Source: Sphingomonas sp. CBMAI 2297 (GTDB lineage: Bacteria > Pseudomonadota > Alphaproteobacteria > Sphingomonadales > Sphingomonadaceae). From it: a DNA stretch of 64,000 nt. Shown in pieces: positions 46,571 to 55,219 of this stretch; the stretch's first letter is position 1, and each line of letters opens with the position of its first letter. The notes beneath the pieces are model-generated. The model was not told the DNA's origin, did no database searches, and saw only the letters and a program-made list of their open reading frames with translations. A program made the translations under genes and the position numbers. The stretch spans positions 124,001 to 188,000 of the forward strand of contig NZ_JAPDIR010000002.1 of the NCBI RefSeq assembly GCF_029870595.1, written 5' to 3'.

Positions 46571-49500
46571 TCAGGCTGGAACGGGGTGCCGGCGCATCCG
46601 CATTTCACGCGTGACGCCGGCGATGAAGAGCAGCAGGAGCGCCACCAGCAATCCCGCGACGGGGGCGGCGCGGATCGTGGGCGCCGGCCTTGGCCGGGTC
46701 TGCTCCAGGATCATCCCGCGCGGGGCCGGCGCGCGCGCGGCGGTGGCCCGGGAAGGGGCCGGGGCCGCCCGCGGAGCGGCTGGCGCGATGGTCCGCAGGC
46801 CGAAACCTCCCGCCGCCGCAGTGAAGGCACTGCTCCGCACGGCCGTGGCGAGAGCGGCGCGCTTCTCCTCCAGGGAGCGGCGGGTCTGCGCATCGGGCCG
46901 CCAATAGCCGCGCGACACCGCCTCGAGCATGCGCTCGACGATCTGGCGTTGCGCCGAGGGATGGGCCTGGGCGAAGAAGCGATCAAGGCCCAGCCGGCGC
47001 GTATCGCGCACATAGATATCGTGCATCGCCTGCCATTGGTCGGCGCGAACGCTGGCGGGATCGGTCACCTGCCAGCCCCAGAGGTTGTTGACGATGTCGA
47101 GCATCGCATTGGCGCCGGAATAGCCCTCCGCCTGCATCGCGCCGATCCATTGCGGATTGAGATAGCGAGCGCGCAGTTCGCTGGAGAGGAAGCTGGCGGC
47201 AGTGGTCACCTTGCCCTCGGTGTCGCGCAGATCGGCGACGTAGAGATCGGGCGCCTTGCCCGTCAGGCTGCGGATCGCGAGCGATAGCCCGCCGAGATGT
47301 TCGAACGGGTGATCGGTCGAGAGCAGGCCATGCACGTTCGACGATCGCGACATCACGGCGGCATCGACGCCGCGCAGCTGCTCGGCGAACAGATTGGCCT
47401 CTCCGGGCGCCATGCCCCATGCGCTTGCGCCATAGGCATATTGCAGGCGCGCCAGAAACGGGTCGGCGAGGTCCTTGTCGGCGTTCCAGTTCCGGTCCTT
47501 GGCGATCTGGCCGGGCAGGCCGGTGCCGTAGTCGCCGGGCGCATTGCTGAAGATGCGCAGCCGCGCCAGCGCCTGCGCCCGGTCGGCGGGGACGCCCCGC
47601 GCCACCAGCTTCGCGGCGAGCGCCCTCGCGTTCGCGGCGGGGCCGCTCCCCTCGTCGAGCGCGGCAATCTGCTCGATCCCTCCGGCCAGCAGCCGCATGA
47701 AGCCGTCGAACTGGTCGCGATAGACGCTGCTGGCCTGAACCACCGCGTCGATCCGCGGCCGGCCGAGTTCCGCCGCCGGCACCACTTCCAGCCGCTCGAG
47801 CCGGTCGCCACGCCCCCACACCGGACGCAGGCCCAGCGCGTGGAGGATTTGCCCCTCGATCACGCCCTGCTGGCGGATCGTCTCGCCCGAGAACATGACG
47901 AAAGCGAGTTTCTCCGGCGCCTTGCCGCCATGCCCGGTGCGATAGGCGGCAACGAGCTTGTCCAGCATCGTGCCGCCCTGGGCATAGGCGGCCCGGGTCG
48001 GAATCTTGTCGGCCTCGAACGCGTAGAGATTGCGGCCGCTCTCGACGTCCGGATTGCGCACCGGGTCGCCTCCCGCGCCGGGCCGCACGAAGCGGCCGGC
48101 AAGTCCCGCCAGCAACGCCTCGATCTCGCCGGTGTCCGCCAGCCTGGCGTCCAGCAGCATGGCGCGCTCGATCTGGCCGCGCAGCTTCGGGTCGGCAATG
48201 CCGGCGGGGCTTTCCCCATCGCGCAGATAGCGGACGAGCGTGCGATAGGGCCGGCCCTGCCGGATCGCGTCGAAGTCCTCCGCGAATGCCTCGACCGGAT
48301 CCTGTCCAAGCGCCTCGAGATAGGCGGGGCCGAGCTGCTGCATCACGGTCGTCAGGCGATGTTCGGCCGATGCGGGTTCGCCGAAACTGTGCAGGCCAAG
48401 CGGTATCGCGGTGCGCGCGACCTGGTGCAGATGGTCGTGCAGGGCGGCATAATAGCCGGGGAAGTCGCGATCGATCGCCGCGGCATCCCAGCCGATGTCG
48501 CGATCCAGATGCGCCGCGGCGGCCTTGGCGCGGATCTCGCCGGCGACGCGATCGCGCACGCCGCCATTGTCGAGCTGCGCATATTGGTGGATCAGCGCAT
48601 GGATGTCGCGAAGCTCCTCATAGAGGCCGGAGGGGCCGAAGGCGGGCGTCTGGTGGCTGATCGTCACAGCCCGGCCGCGCCGGCGCGCCTGGATCGCCTC
48701 GGCGACATTGTCCTGGATATAGGGATAGAAGACCGGCAGGTCGCCGATGAGCAGGAAGGGATAGTCGCCCGCCCAGAGCCCGCGATCCTTGCCCGGCGTC
48801 CATTCCTGGGTTCCGTGGGTGCCGAAATGGACGATCGCGTCGGCATGCCCGCGCACCCAGAGATAGGCGGCCAGATAGACATGATCGGGCGGCAGCTTCT
48901 GGTCGTGATAGCTTTTCACCGGATCGCCGCCGCGCGGCGGCTGCGGCAGGATCGCCAGCTTGCCGAGCATGAGCCGCGGAATGACGAATGCGCCGCCGCG
49001 CAGCCAGCGGCTCTGCTCGGGCGGACCCCAGCGCGCGACGATCTCCTCGCGGCGCTCGCGGGGCAGGGTGTCCAGCCAGGCCGTGTAGGTCGCCAGCGGC
49101 AGCGTGGCCGCGAGTCCGCGTTGCTGGAGCGCCGCCAGCGTCTCGGGCCGGTAATAGCCGGCCAGCATCGCCTGACCCTCGGCGATCAGCCGCGACTCCT
49201 CGGCGGGCGTCACCTCATAGCCCGCCGCCGCCATCGCCCGACCGACATTGGCGAGGCTCTTCGGCAGATTGAGGTTGGAGGCGGCGAGGTTCTTCTCGCC
49301 GACGGGATGGTTCCAGAAGAACAGCGCCACGCGCTTGTCGCGGGGGGCGATGGCGCGCAGCGCCGCGAGCCGCCGGAGCTTGGCCGCGAGCAGTTCGATC
49401 TGTTCGGGGATCGGAACGGCCGCGCCTTTCTCGACCGCGCCGATCACGAGCGGATCGGAGACGCCCCAGCCTTCGGGAATGGTCAGGAGCGTGGCGGCGG

Positions 49501-50410
49501 TCGAGGCCGGGATGCCGCCCGGTCCGGCGCGCCATTCGGCGACGGTCTGCCCGCGCGCGCTCAGTGCGAGAAGGACTGGAATATCGAGCGCCGCGAACTC
49601 CGCGGCACGCGCGGCTCCGTTCTGCATATGAGTCATGTTGACCAGCGCGATCGGATGCAGCTCCCCCACGGCCTTGGCGATCGCCTGCGGATCGGTATCG
49701 TCATACCAGAAGGGAGCCGCCAGCAGCCCCTTCTCGCCGAGCGCCGCGACGACCGCGTCGACGATTTCGGTCTGCATGTCGCGGATCATGCCGTCGGGGA
49801 TGGCGATGGCGACCACCGGCCGGTCCGCCCAGCCCCGGGTCCCCGCCCAGGTCCGGAACGATTCCGCTCCGGCAAACGGGGCAGGCGCGGCCGGATGATA
49901 GAGACCGGCTGCGGCAAGCCGCGCGGGTGCGGGCAGGGCGCCGAGATCGCGCCCCGCGAGCGCCAGCGGAACAGCCTCGACGAAGCTGCGCAGATTGGCC
50001 GCGCCGCCGCCCGCATAATAGCCGATCAGCCGCCGCGCGACATCGGGCGCGAGACCGCCCGAGCGCGGCGGACCGCCCCCGATCGCGATCCAGGGGACGG
50101 CCAGCCGGTCGCCCAGGCCGCCGGCGGCCTTGTCCAGCGCGGCCATATCGCCGGGGCGGGGGCCGTCGAACACCAGCAGCCCGGCGCCACCGGTCAGCTC
50201 CGCCGGCGTGCCGCCGTCCTCGATCTGGCGCCATTCGATCCGGTACCCCCGCTCCGTGGCCCAGCCGGCCAGCCGCTCGAACTTGGCCGGCAGCGTGAAG
50301 CGCGTCGCGACGATCCTGACGACCGGCGGATGCCCCGGCACCTTCGTCGCATCCTGCGCGAAGGCCGTGCCGGCCAGGAGCGTCAGGACCAGGGCGAGAA
50401 GCAGCCGCAT
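46571..50410 (-). CDS. Periplasmic, membrane-anchored CobN-like chelatase (HmuS-type)
   Basis: A 1279-residue CobN/magnesium-chelatase H-subunit homologue. Canonical CobN inserts Co2+ into a corrin in the cytoplasm with an ATP-driven CobS/CobT partner. This one instead has a signal peptide (MRLLLALVLTLLAGTAFAQ) and a C-terminal membrane helix (AGLLVALLLLFIAG) with a short basic tail, so the catalytic body should lie in the periplasm. The core motif HFGTHGTQEWTPGK is intact (H528, H532). A Pro/Ala-rich tether of about 50 residues precedes the anchor. No AAA+ partner is nearby. It follows the TonB receptor by 2 bases. Metal removal from haem or another tetrapyrrole is inferred from similarity to the Bacteroidota hmu arrangement. 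Confidence 0.88.
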   Translation of the reverse strand: MRLLLALVLTLLAGTAFAQDATKVPGHPPVVRIVATRFTLPAKFERLAGWATERGYRIEWRQIEDGGTPAELTGGAGLLVFDGPRPGDMAALDKAAGGLGDRLAVPWIAIGGGPPRSGGLAPDVARRLIGYYAGGGAANLRSFVEAVPLALAGRDLGALPAPARLAAAGLYHPAAPAPFAGAESFRTWAGTRGWADRPVVAIAIPDGMIRDMQTEIVDAVVAALGEKGLLAAPFWYDDTDPQAIAKAVGELHPIALVNMTHMQNGAARAAEFAALDIPVLLALSARGQTVAEWRAGPGGIPASTAATLLTIPEGWGVSDPLVIGAVEKGAAVPIPEQIELLAAKLRRLAALRAIAPRDKRVALFFWNHPVGEKNLAASNLNLPKSLANVGRAMAAAGYEVTPAEESRLIAEGQAMLAGYYRPETLAALQQRGLAATLPLATYTAWLDTLPRERREEIVARWGPPEQSRWLRGGAFVIPRLMLGKLAILPQPPRGGDPVKSYHDQKLPPDHVYLAAYLWVRGHADAIVHFGTHGTQEWTPGKDRGLWAGDYPFLLIGDLPVFYPYIQDNVAEAIQARRRGRAVTISHQTPAFGPSGLYEELRDIHALIHQYAQLDNGGVRDRVAGEIRAKAAAAHLDRDIGWDAAAIDRDFPGYYAALHDHLHQVARTAIPLGLHSFGEPASAEHRLTTVMQQLGPAYLEALGQDPVEAFAEDFDAIRQGRPYRTLVRYLRDGESPAGIADPKLRGQIERAMLLDARLADTGEIEALLAGLAGRFVRPGAGGDPVRNPDVESGRNLYAFEADKIPTRAAYAQGGTMLDKLVAAYRTGHGGKAPEKLAFVMFSGETIRQQGVIEGQILHALGLRPVWGRGDRLERLEVVPAAELGRPRIDAVVQASSVYRDQFDGFMRLLAGGIEQIAALDEGSGPAANARALAAKLVARGVPADRAQALARLRIFSNAPGDYGTGLPGQIAKDRNWNADKDLADPFLARLQYAYGASAWGMAPGEANLFAEQLRGVDAAVMSRSSNVHGLLSTDHPFEHLGGLSLAIRSLTGKAPDLYVADLRDTEGKVTTAASFLSSELRARYLNPQWIGAMQAEGYSGANAMLDIVNNLWGWQVTDPASVRADQWQAMHDIYVRDTRRLGLDRFFAQAHPSAQRQIVERMLEAVSRGYWRPDAQTRRSLEEKRAALATAVRSSAFTAAAGGFGLRTIAPAAPRAAPAPSRATAARAPAPRGMILEQTRPRPAPTIRAAPVAGLLVALLLLFIAGVTREMRMRRHPVPA

Positions 50411-50412
50411 CG

Positions 50413-52389
50413 TCAGAAACTGGCGCCCAGGCCGATGAAGAACACGCGGCCCGGCTCGGCGAAGCTGTAGAGCGCGGAGGTCTCCGCCAGCCGCTTTCCG
50501 AAGATATTGTCGATCCCGGCCTTGAGGGTGAGCCGGCGGTTCAGCGCGTGGCTCGCATCGAGCGACCAGAGATCATAGGCGTTGAGCCGGACCGCATTGG
50601 TGGCGGTGCCCACGGTCTGGTAGACGGTCTGCTTGCCGATATAGCGGCCGCGCACGTTGAGCGCCGTGCCGGGCAGGGGTTCCCATGCCAGCCTGACCTT
50701 GACCGTGTCGTTCGGACGCTCGGCAAGCTCGCGATTGGCGGAGATGTCGCGCGGGTCGACATGGGTATAGCTGGCACCGAGCGTCAGCACGCGCGCCGGC
50801 CGAACTTCCGCCGACAGCTCGACTCCCTGCGTGCGGGCCCGGCTCACATTGACATAGGCGCGCCGCTCGCGCCCGCGAACGCCGCAAAATTCGACGCAGA
50901 TCGTCTGCACCAGCCCGCGCAGATCGTTGCGGAACAGCGTGGCGCCGACATTCCAGTTCCGCCCCGCATAGCTGGCGCCGAATTCATAGGCGGTGCTGGT
51001 TTCCGGCTTGAGATCGGGATTGCCGGTGATGATGAAGCGCCCTCCGGCGGCGACCGTGATATAGCCGCGCGACAATTGCTTGAGGCTCGGCGCCTTGAAC
51101 GCCTCGCCGAAGCCGCCGCGGAAGCGCAGCCCCTCGATCGGCGCGACGACCAGATAGGCGCGCGGCGAAACCTGCCAGCCATAGCCGGGATGGTGATCGA
51201 AGCGGCTGCCGGCGGTGAACGAAATGCCGTCGATGATATCCCATTCATCCTGGACGAAGAGCGCGTCGTGATCGATGCTCGCGAAGCCCGTGGCGTTGAC
51301 CGTGGCGTCGCGCAGCGCCTCGCGCCGGTGCTCGCCGCCCAGGGTCAGGCGATTGCCCCGGAAGAGGTTGAGGAGCAGGCTCGCATCGGCGACCGTGTCG
51401 GTCACCTTGGTCGGCTGGGTCGGTGCCTGATTCCGGTCGCGTTCGTTGATCCGTTCGAGCGTCGAGCGATAGGCGCGGGCGCGCAGCTCGCCCCAGCGCC
51501 AGCGGCCGGTATAGCTGCCATGGGTCTGCGCCCGGGTGACGTGATCCTGATATTCATAATAGGTGGCCGGCGCCGAGGTCGTCACCGTATCGCGCGCGCG
51601 ATCGTCGTTGATCGCGGCCTGACCGACTTCGAATCGCTGCCCCGCCACGGGCTCCCACCAGGCGATGATGCTGCCGCTCAGCGCGTTGCGCCCCTCGAGC
51701 TCGCTCTGCCGCGGGTCCGCCAGGCTCTGCGTGCGGTCGCGGTGGCGATATTCGCCCCAGGCGACCATGCCGAGCGTCCGGGTCAAGGGCCCGCCGACCA
51801 GCGCCGCCATCTGCGCGCTGTCGCCGCCCTTGCCGTCCCGGAAGCCGGCAAGGCCGAGCGCGCTCACCTCGATCCGTTCGGTGGGGCGGCGGGTGATGAC
51901 GTTGATGACGCCGGCCAGCGCCTCCGAGCCATAGAGCGCGGACAATGGCCCGCGCACCACTTCGATACGGTCGATCGCGATGCTCGGCACCCAGCCGAGG
52001 TCGAAATCGACATGCGCCATATTGGCGGCGGCGTCGTTGATCCGGCGCCCGTCCACCAGGGTCAGCACATGCTCGTTCGACATGCCGCGGATCGAGATGC
52101 CGCGCCGGGTCATGCCGATACCGTTGATCGCCACGCCGGGCTCGTTCTCCAGCGCTTCGGCGAGATCCTGGACCGGGCGCCGCCGCAGCTCCGTGCCGGT
52201 CACCACCGACATGGTCGCGGGCGCGTCGGCGATCGGCTGCTCGTTGCGGGTGGCTGTGACCACGATCTCCGCGGCGTCGCGCCGCGGCTCGTTGCCGGTA
52301 TTCGCGCGCGCCTCGTCTTCGGCCGCGTGTCCGACGCCGGCCATGACGAGTGCCGCGCCGGTGGCGGCGATTCTGGTGCAGAGATTCAA
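50413..52389 (-). CDS. TonB-dependent receptor for haem, cobalamin or a metal complex (HmuR/BtuB/CirA-like)
   Basis: A 658-residue outer-membrane receptor. It has a signal peptide (to about GVGHAA), TonB box region EIVVTATRNEQ, and a plug with GISIRGMSNEHVLTLVDGRR and IEVVRGPLSALYGSEALAGVINVI. The barrel ends FFIGLGASF. Its length and plug are those of haem, colicin-I or vitamin B12 receptors rather than the large carbohydrate subtype. The reading frame starts at TTG 52389, behind GGGGGGA; an ATG 8 bases upstream is out of frame and stops at once. It is the first gene of the four-gene CobN-like operon. Confidence 0.9.
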   Translation of the reverse strand: MNLCTRIAATGAALVMAGVGHAAEDEARANTGNEPRRDAAEIVVTATRNEQPIADAPATMSVVTGTELRRRPVQDLAEALENEPGVAINGIGMTRRGISIRGMSNEHVLTLVDGRRINDAAANMAHVDFDLGWVPSIAIDRIEVVRGPLSALYGSEALAGVINVITRRPTERIEVSALGLAGFRDGKGGDSAQMAALVGGPLTRTLGMVAWGEYRHRDRTQSLADPRQSELEGRNALSGSIIAWWEPVAGQRFEVGQAAINDDRARDTVTTSAPATYYEYQDHVTRAQTHGSYTGRWRWGELRARAYRSTLERINERDRNQAPTQPTKVTDTVADASLLLNLFRGNRLTLGGEHRREALRDATVNATGFASIDHDALFVQDEWDIIDGISFTAGSRFDHHPGYGWQVSPRAYLVVAPIEGLRFRGGFGEAFKAPSLKQLSRGYITVAAGGRFIITGNPDLKPETSTAYEFGASYAGRNWNVGATLFRNDLRGLVQTICVEFCGVRGRERRAYVNVSRARTQGVELSAEVRPARVLTLGASYTHVDPRDISANRELAERPNDTVKVRLAWEPLPGTALNVRGRYIGKQTVYQTVGTATNAVRLNAYDLWSLDASHALNRRLTLKAGIDNIFGKRLAETSALYSFAEPGRVFFIGLGASF

Positions 52390-52442
52390 AGGACCATCCC
52401 CCCGGATGAAAGGCTCGATGCAAGAAGTGCGAATCGCGTAAC

Positions 52443-52448
52443 ATTATA
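52443..52448 (-). promoter_or_regulatory. -10 element upstream of the CobN-like operon
   Basis: On the minus strand a perfect TATAAT lies in an unusually AT-rich run (GATATGATATAATGTTAC), about 55 bases upstream of the TTG start. No good -35 hexamer is 16-18 bases upstream, so an activator or alternative factor may be needed. The rest of the 254-base gap to tRNA-Thr shows nothing recognisable. Confidence 0.45.
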
Positions 52449-52643
52449 TCATATCGTGAACAAGGGGTGGCTCGGGCTTTTGGTCCGGAGCATTCGGATC
52501 GGGGCGATCAAGCCCATCTCGAATGCGGATCATCTTGATGCGCGGAGCCGTGGACAAAGGGAGCGGACCCTTGGCCAGTCGAGCTTTCAACGCGGCATTC
52601 CGGCTGTTCTGAAGGGCTTCCCGCCGAATCGCGAGGCCAGGGC

Positions 52644-52719
52644 TGGTGCCGAGTGCAGGGATCGAACCCGCGACCTTCGGTTTACAAAACCGCTGCTCTA
52701 CCAGCTGAGCTAACCCGGC
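52644..52719 (-). tRNA. tRNA-Thr(TGT)
   Basis: A 76-base tRNA on the minus strand. The acceptor GCCGGGT pairs with ACTCGGC (one G-U). The D-stem is GCTC/GAGC, the anticodon loop TTTGTAA gives anticodon TGT, the T-loop contains GGTTCGATCC, and CCA is encoded. The outermost anticodon-stem pair would be a G-A mismatch; the other four pair. Confidence 0.93.
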
Positions 52720-52793
52720 ACCTGCCCGAAACCCGCAACGATCCGCAGGTCGCTCGCCCCTTGGTCGGCTTCGTCGGGGCGGTCAAGGACGAA

Positions 52794-53114
52794 CTATGCC
52801 GGGCCGATGGGCGCGGGGCGAGTGACGATCCACAGCGCGCAGGCCGCCATCCCGGCCGCGACGCCAAGCGCCAGCGCGGCATGGGGGCGTACCGAGATCC
52901 AGAACAGCGCATAGCCCAGCGCGATCCCGGCACAGGCCGCGATCTTGCCGCGGCGCGGGATCGCCCCCTGCTCGCGCCATTGCCGGATCGGCGGCCCGAC
53001 CTTGGGATGATCGAGCAGCCAGGCCTCGAGCCGGGCCGAGCCGCGGGCGAAGCAGCCGGCCGCCAGGATCAGGAAGATCGTGGTCGGCATCACGGGCAAC
53101 AGCGCCCCGATCAC
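52794..53114 (-). CDS. YbaN/DUF454 membrane protein with an apparent 5' frameshift
   Basis: The 106 residues from GTG 53114 contain the DUF454 core (VMPTTIFLILAAGCFARGSARL, then WLLDHPKVGPPIRQW) and two or three membrane helices. The family N-terminus is also encoded directly upstream in the same frame (RFLWVALGFFFVALG). That frame has no ATG, GTG or TTG before an in-frame stop at about 53223-53225. An ATG at 53226 with a near-perfect AAGGAG site opens in the frame one base off and ends at a TGA at 53185-53187. A single-base shift would give a full-length protein. Sequence error, recent mutation or recoding are all possible. Function unknown. Confidence 0.7.
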   Translation of the reverse strand: MIGALLPVMPTTIFLILAAGCFARGSARLEAWLLDHPKVGPPIRQWREQGAIPRRGKIAACAGIALGYALFWISVRPHAALALGVAAGMAACALWIVTRPAPIGPA

Positions 53115-53293
53115 GCCGAGCGCGACGAAGAAGAAGCCGAGCGCTACCCACAGGAAGCGCGCCGCGCGGCTGCCGAGGCGGGTCTCAGGCGGGATGACGG
53201 GTGACCCGGAAAGGGGCGGGGATCATCGGGCTCTCCTTGGCGCGAGGTGGCAGGGTGGCGCGCGCCGGGGCCGGCGTCCAGCCCCCGCGCGGG

Positions 53294-54106
53294 TCAGTGC
53301 CGGCTGGAATGGCGTTCCGCCATGTAGCGGCCGGGCGAGGTGCCCAGGGCCTTGCGGAACATCGTCACGAAGCTCGGCACGCTCTCATAGCCAAGGTCCC
53401 CCGCGACCTGCTGGATCGAAGCGCCGCCCGCCAGCCATTTGACCGCGAGCATCACCCCCAACTGCTGCCGCCAGCGGCCGAAGCTCATGCCGGTCTCGCG
53501 GTGGATCAGCCGCGCGAGGGTGCGCTCGCCCAGGCCGGCGCGGCGGGCCCAGCCGTCGAGCGTGCCGCGCTCGGCCGGGGCGGCCATCATCAGGTCGACT
53601 ACCCGGCGCAGCCGGGCATCGGCGGGCATGGGGAGGTGGAGATCCTCGATCCCGGCGGCAGCGATCTCGTCGAGCAGGACCGCGACCAGCCGGGCATTGG
53701 GGCCGGTCTCCTCGTAGAGGACGGGCAGGACGGCGGCGCGGGCGAGCAGCTCGCGGAGCAGCGGGCTGACCGAGAGGGCACAGCAGCTGGCGGGCAGGCC
53801 TGCCGCCACGTCCGGGGCGATGAAGGCGTTATAGCCTTCCAGCGCGCCCGTCGCCTTGACCGAATGGAGAGCGCCGCCGGGGATCCAGATGGCGCTGCGC
53901 GGCGGGACGATCCACAGCCCCCCGTCCACCTCGCAGCTCAGCGCGCCGCGCTGGGCCAGGATGATCTGGCCCTTGGCGTGGTGATGCGGGGCGAGTTCGA
54001 AGCTGCCGAACGCTTCGGTGATGAAGCCATAGGTGACGACCGGGCGGGGCACGGCGTCCGGATCCATCCAGCCATTGTCGCTGCCGATCTCATTCAGAAT
54101 GGGCAT
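53294..54106 (-). CDS. AraC-family transcriptional regulator
   Basis: A 270-residue regulator with an N-terminal cupin sensor domain (HHHAKGQIILAQRGALSCEV near residue 41) and a C-terminal double helix-turn-helix (DGWARRAGLGERTLARLIHRETG, then SIQQVAGDLGYESVPSFVTMFRKALG). It resembles the AraC group that controls nearby transporters and metabolic genes. It is divergent from the siderophore-interacting-protein gene, with 237 bases between starts, and probably controls it. The effector is unknown. Confidence 0.9.
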   Translation of the reverse strand: MPILNEIGSDNGWMDPDAVPRPVVTYGFITEAFGSFELAPHHHAKGQIILAQRGALSCEVDGGLWIVPPRSAIWIPGGALHSVKATGALEGYNAFIAPDVAAGLPASCCALSVSPLLRELLARAAVLPVLYEETGPNARLVAVLLDEIAAAGIEDLHLPMPADARLRRVVDLMMAAPAERGTLDGWARRAGLGERTLARLIHRETGMSFGRWRQQLGVMLAVKWLAGGASIQQVAGDLGYESVPSFVTMFRKALGTSPGRYMAERHSSRH

Positions 54107-54343
54107 ATCCGCCTCCGCCTTGATTGGCAGGATCTAATAATATTCTGTCCATGCTTCGCAATGACGACAATAATGCGAGCCATTATCAGTTGTTCGCGAA
54201 CCCGTCGAGCCCGGAAAGGCGGCGCAAGTCGAGAGATTGGGCACGGAAGCCGGCATGCCGTCGCGGGCATGGGCCAGGCGAGGAGCCAGGCGGCGGCGCG
54301 GGGCGGGGAGACGTGGCAATGAATTCTGCATGAGGACCGTGTG

Positions 54344-55090
54344 ATGCTGCCGATGGAATCGCCCGAACGCCCCGTGGCCAAGGCTCCCGGCCGGATTGGC
54401 CAGGCGCTCATCCGGCTGCTGATGAAGCGCGCGACCGTGACGGCCAGCGAACGGCTCGCCGACGGCTTCCGGCTGATCACCCTGGAAGGCCCGGCGCTGG
54501 AGGGCATCGCCTGGACGCCGGGACAGAAGATCCAGATCGCGATGGGATCGGCGTTCACCGCGCGGACCTATACGCCGATCGAATGGAACCCGGGGACCGG
54601 GCGCGCCTGCATCCTGGGCCATGTGCACGGCGACGGGCCGGGCAGTTCCTGGGTGCGCGACGTGGCGCCGGGCGCCATGTGCGACATCTTCGGGCCGCGC
54701 GGCTCGCTTGATGCCGGCCGGATGCACGGACCGCTGGCGGTGTTCGGCGACGAGACCTCGATCGGGCTTGCCCATGCGCTGGCCTATCAGACCCCGGGGC
54801 GCGTGGTTGCCGGCTATTTCGAGGTCGGCGACGTGGAGGGCAGCTGCCGGGTGGCCGAGCAGCTGGGGCTCGACCGGGTCGCGCTGTTCGCGAGAGCGGC
54901 GGACGATGCGCATGTCGGCGAGATGGAGCTGCGGCTCGCGACGCTGGCGGCCGGCGGCACCGGCTTCGTGCTGACCGGCAAGGCGGGCACCGTCCAGCGC
55001 CTGCGCCAGCGGCTGAAACGGCTGGCGGTACCGGCGAGCCGGATCGCGACCAAGGCCTATTGGGCGCCGGGCAAGACGGGGCTGGATTAG
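54344..55090 (+). CDS. Siderophore-interacting protein (FAD/NAD(P)H ferric reductase family)
   Basis: A 248-residue cytoplasmic flavoprotein of the ViuB/YqjH-like family, which reduces ferric siderophores to release Fe2+. The FAD-binding motif RTYTPIEW is near residue 71, followed by GPGSSWVRDVAPG and FGPRGSLD for the phosphate and isoalloxazine contacts. The NAD(P)H-binding half contains FGDETSIGLAHAL and ends KAYWAPGKTGLD, as in the family. I chose ATG 54344, 7 bases after GAGGA. The adjacent AraC gene and the CobN-like operon 2 kb away suggest a small metal-acquisition neighbourhood. Confidence 0.87.
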   Translation: MLPMESPERPVAKAPGRIGQALIRLLMKRATVTASERLADGFRLITLEGPALEGIAWTPGQKIQIAMGSAFTARTYTPIEWNPGTGRACILGHVHGDGPGSSWVRDVAPGAMCDIFGPRGSLDAGRMHGPLAVFGDETSIGLAHALAYQTPGRVVAGYFEVGDVEGSCRVAEQLGLDRVALFARAADDAHVGEMELRLATLAAGGTGFVLTGKAGTVQRLRQRLKRLAVPASRIATKAYWAPGKTGLD

Positions 55091-55114
55091 GGTCACGACT
55101 CGATCAGCAAACAC

Positions 55115-55196
55115 CGTCACCCCGGCCTGGCGCCGGGGTCCCTCTTCTTCTTGCGCTGGCGAGATAGCGGGACCCCGGTGCAAGGCCGGGGTGACG
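55115..55196. repeat. GTCACCCC-type inverted repeat
   Basis: Two 28-base arms (55115-55142 and 55169-55196) are inverted with 26 of 28 positions complementary, separated by 26 bases. Each arm also folds on itself. It lies between the convergent SIP and serine-hydrolase genes and shares its core with the repeat at 4678. It may act as a bidirectional transcription end. Confidence 0.85.
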
Positions 55197-55219
55197 AAGG
55201 AAGAATATTAGGCTCCACC

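Noticed and set aside
46571..50410. Cytoplasmic aerobic cobalamin-synthesis CobN
   Set aside because: The protein has a signal peptide and C-terminal membrane anchor, has no CobS/CobT or other cob genes nearby, and is in an operon with an ExbB-like and a TonB receptor gene.
52386..52397. ATG at 52397 as start of the TonB receptor of the CobN-like operon
   Set aside because: ATG-GTC-CTT-TGA is a three-codon frame that stops immediately and is out of frame with the receptor; the in-frame TTG at 52389 is kept.
52390..52640. Cobalamin riboswitch before the TonB receptor/CobN-like operon
   Set aside because: The likely leader from the TATAAT to the start is only about 45-50 bases and no B12-box or multi-stem fold is visible.
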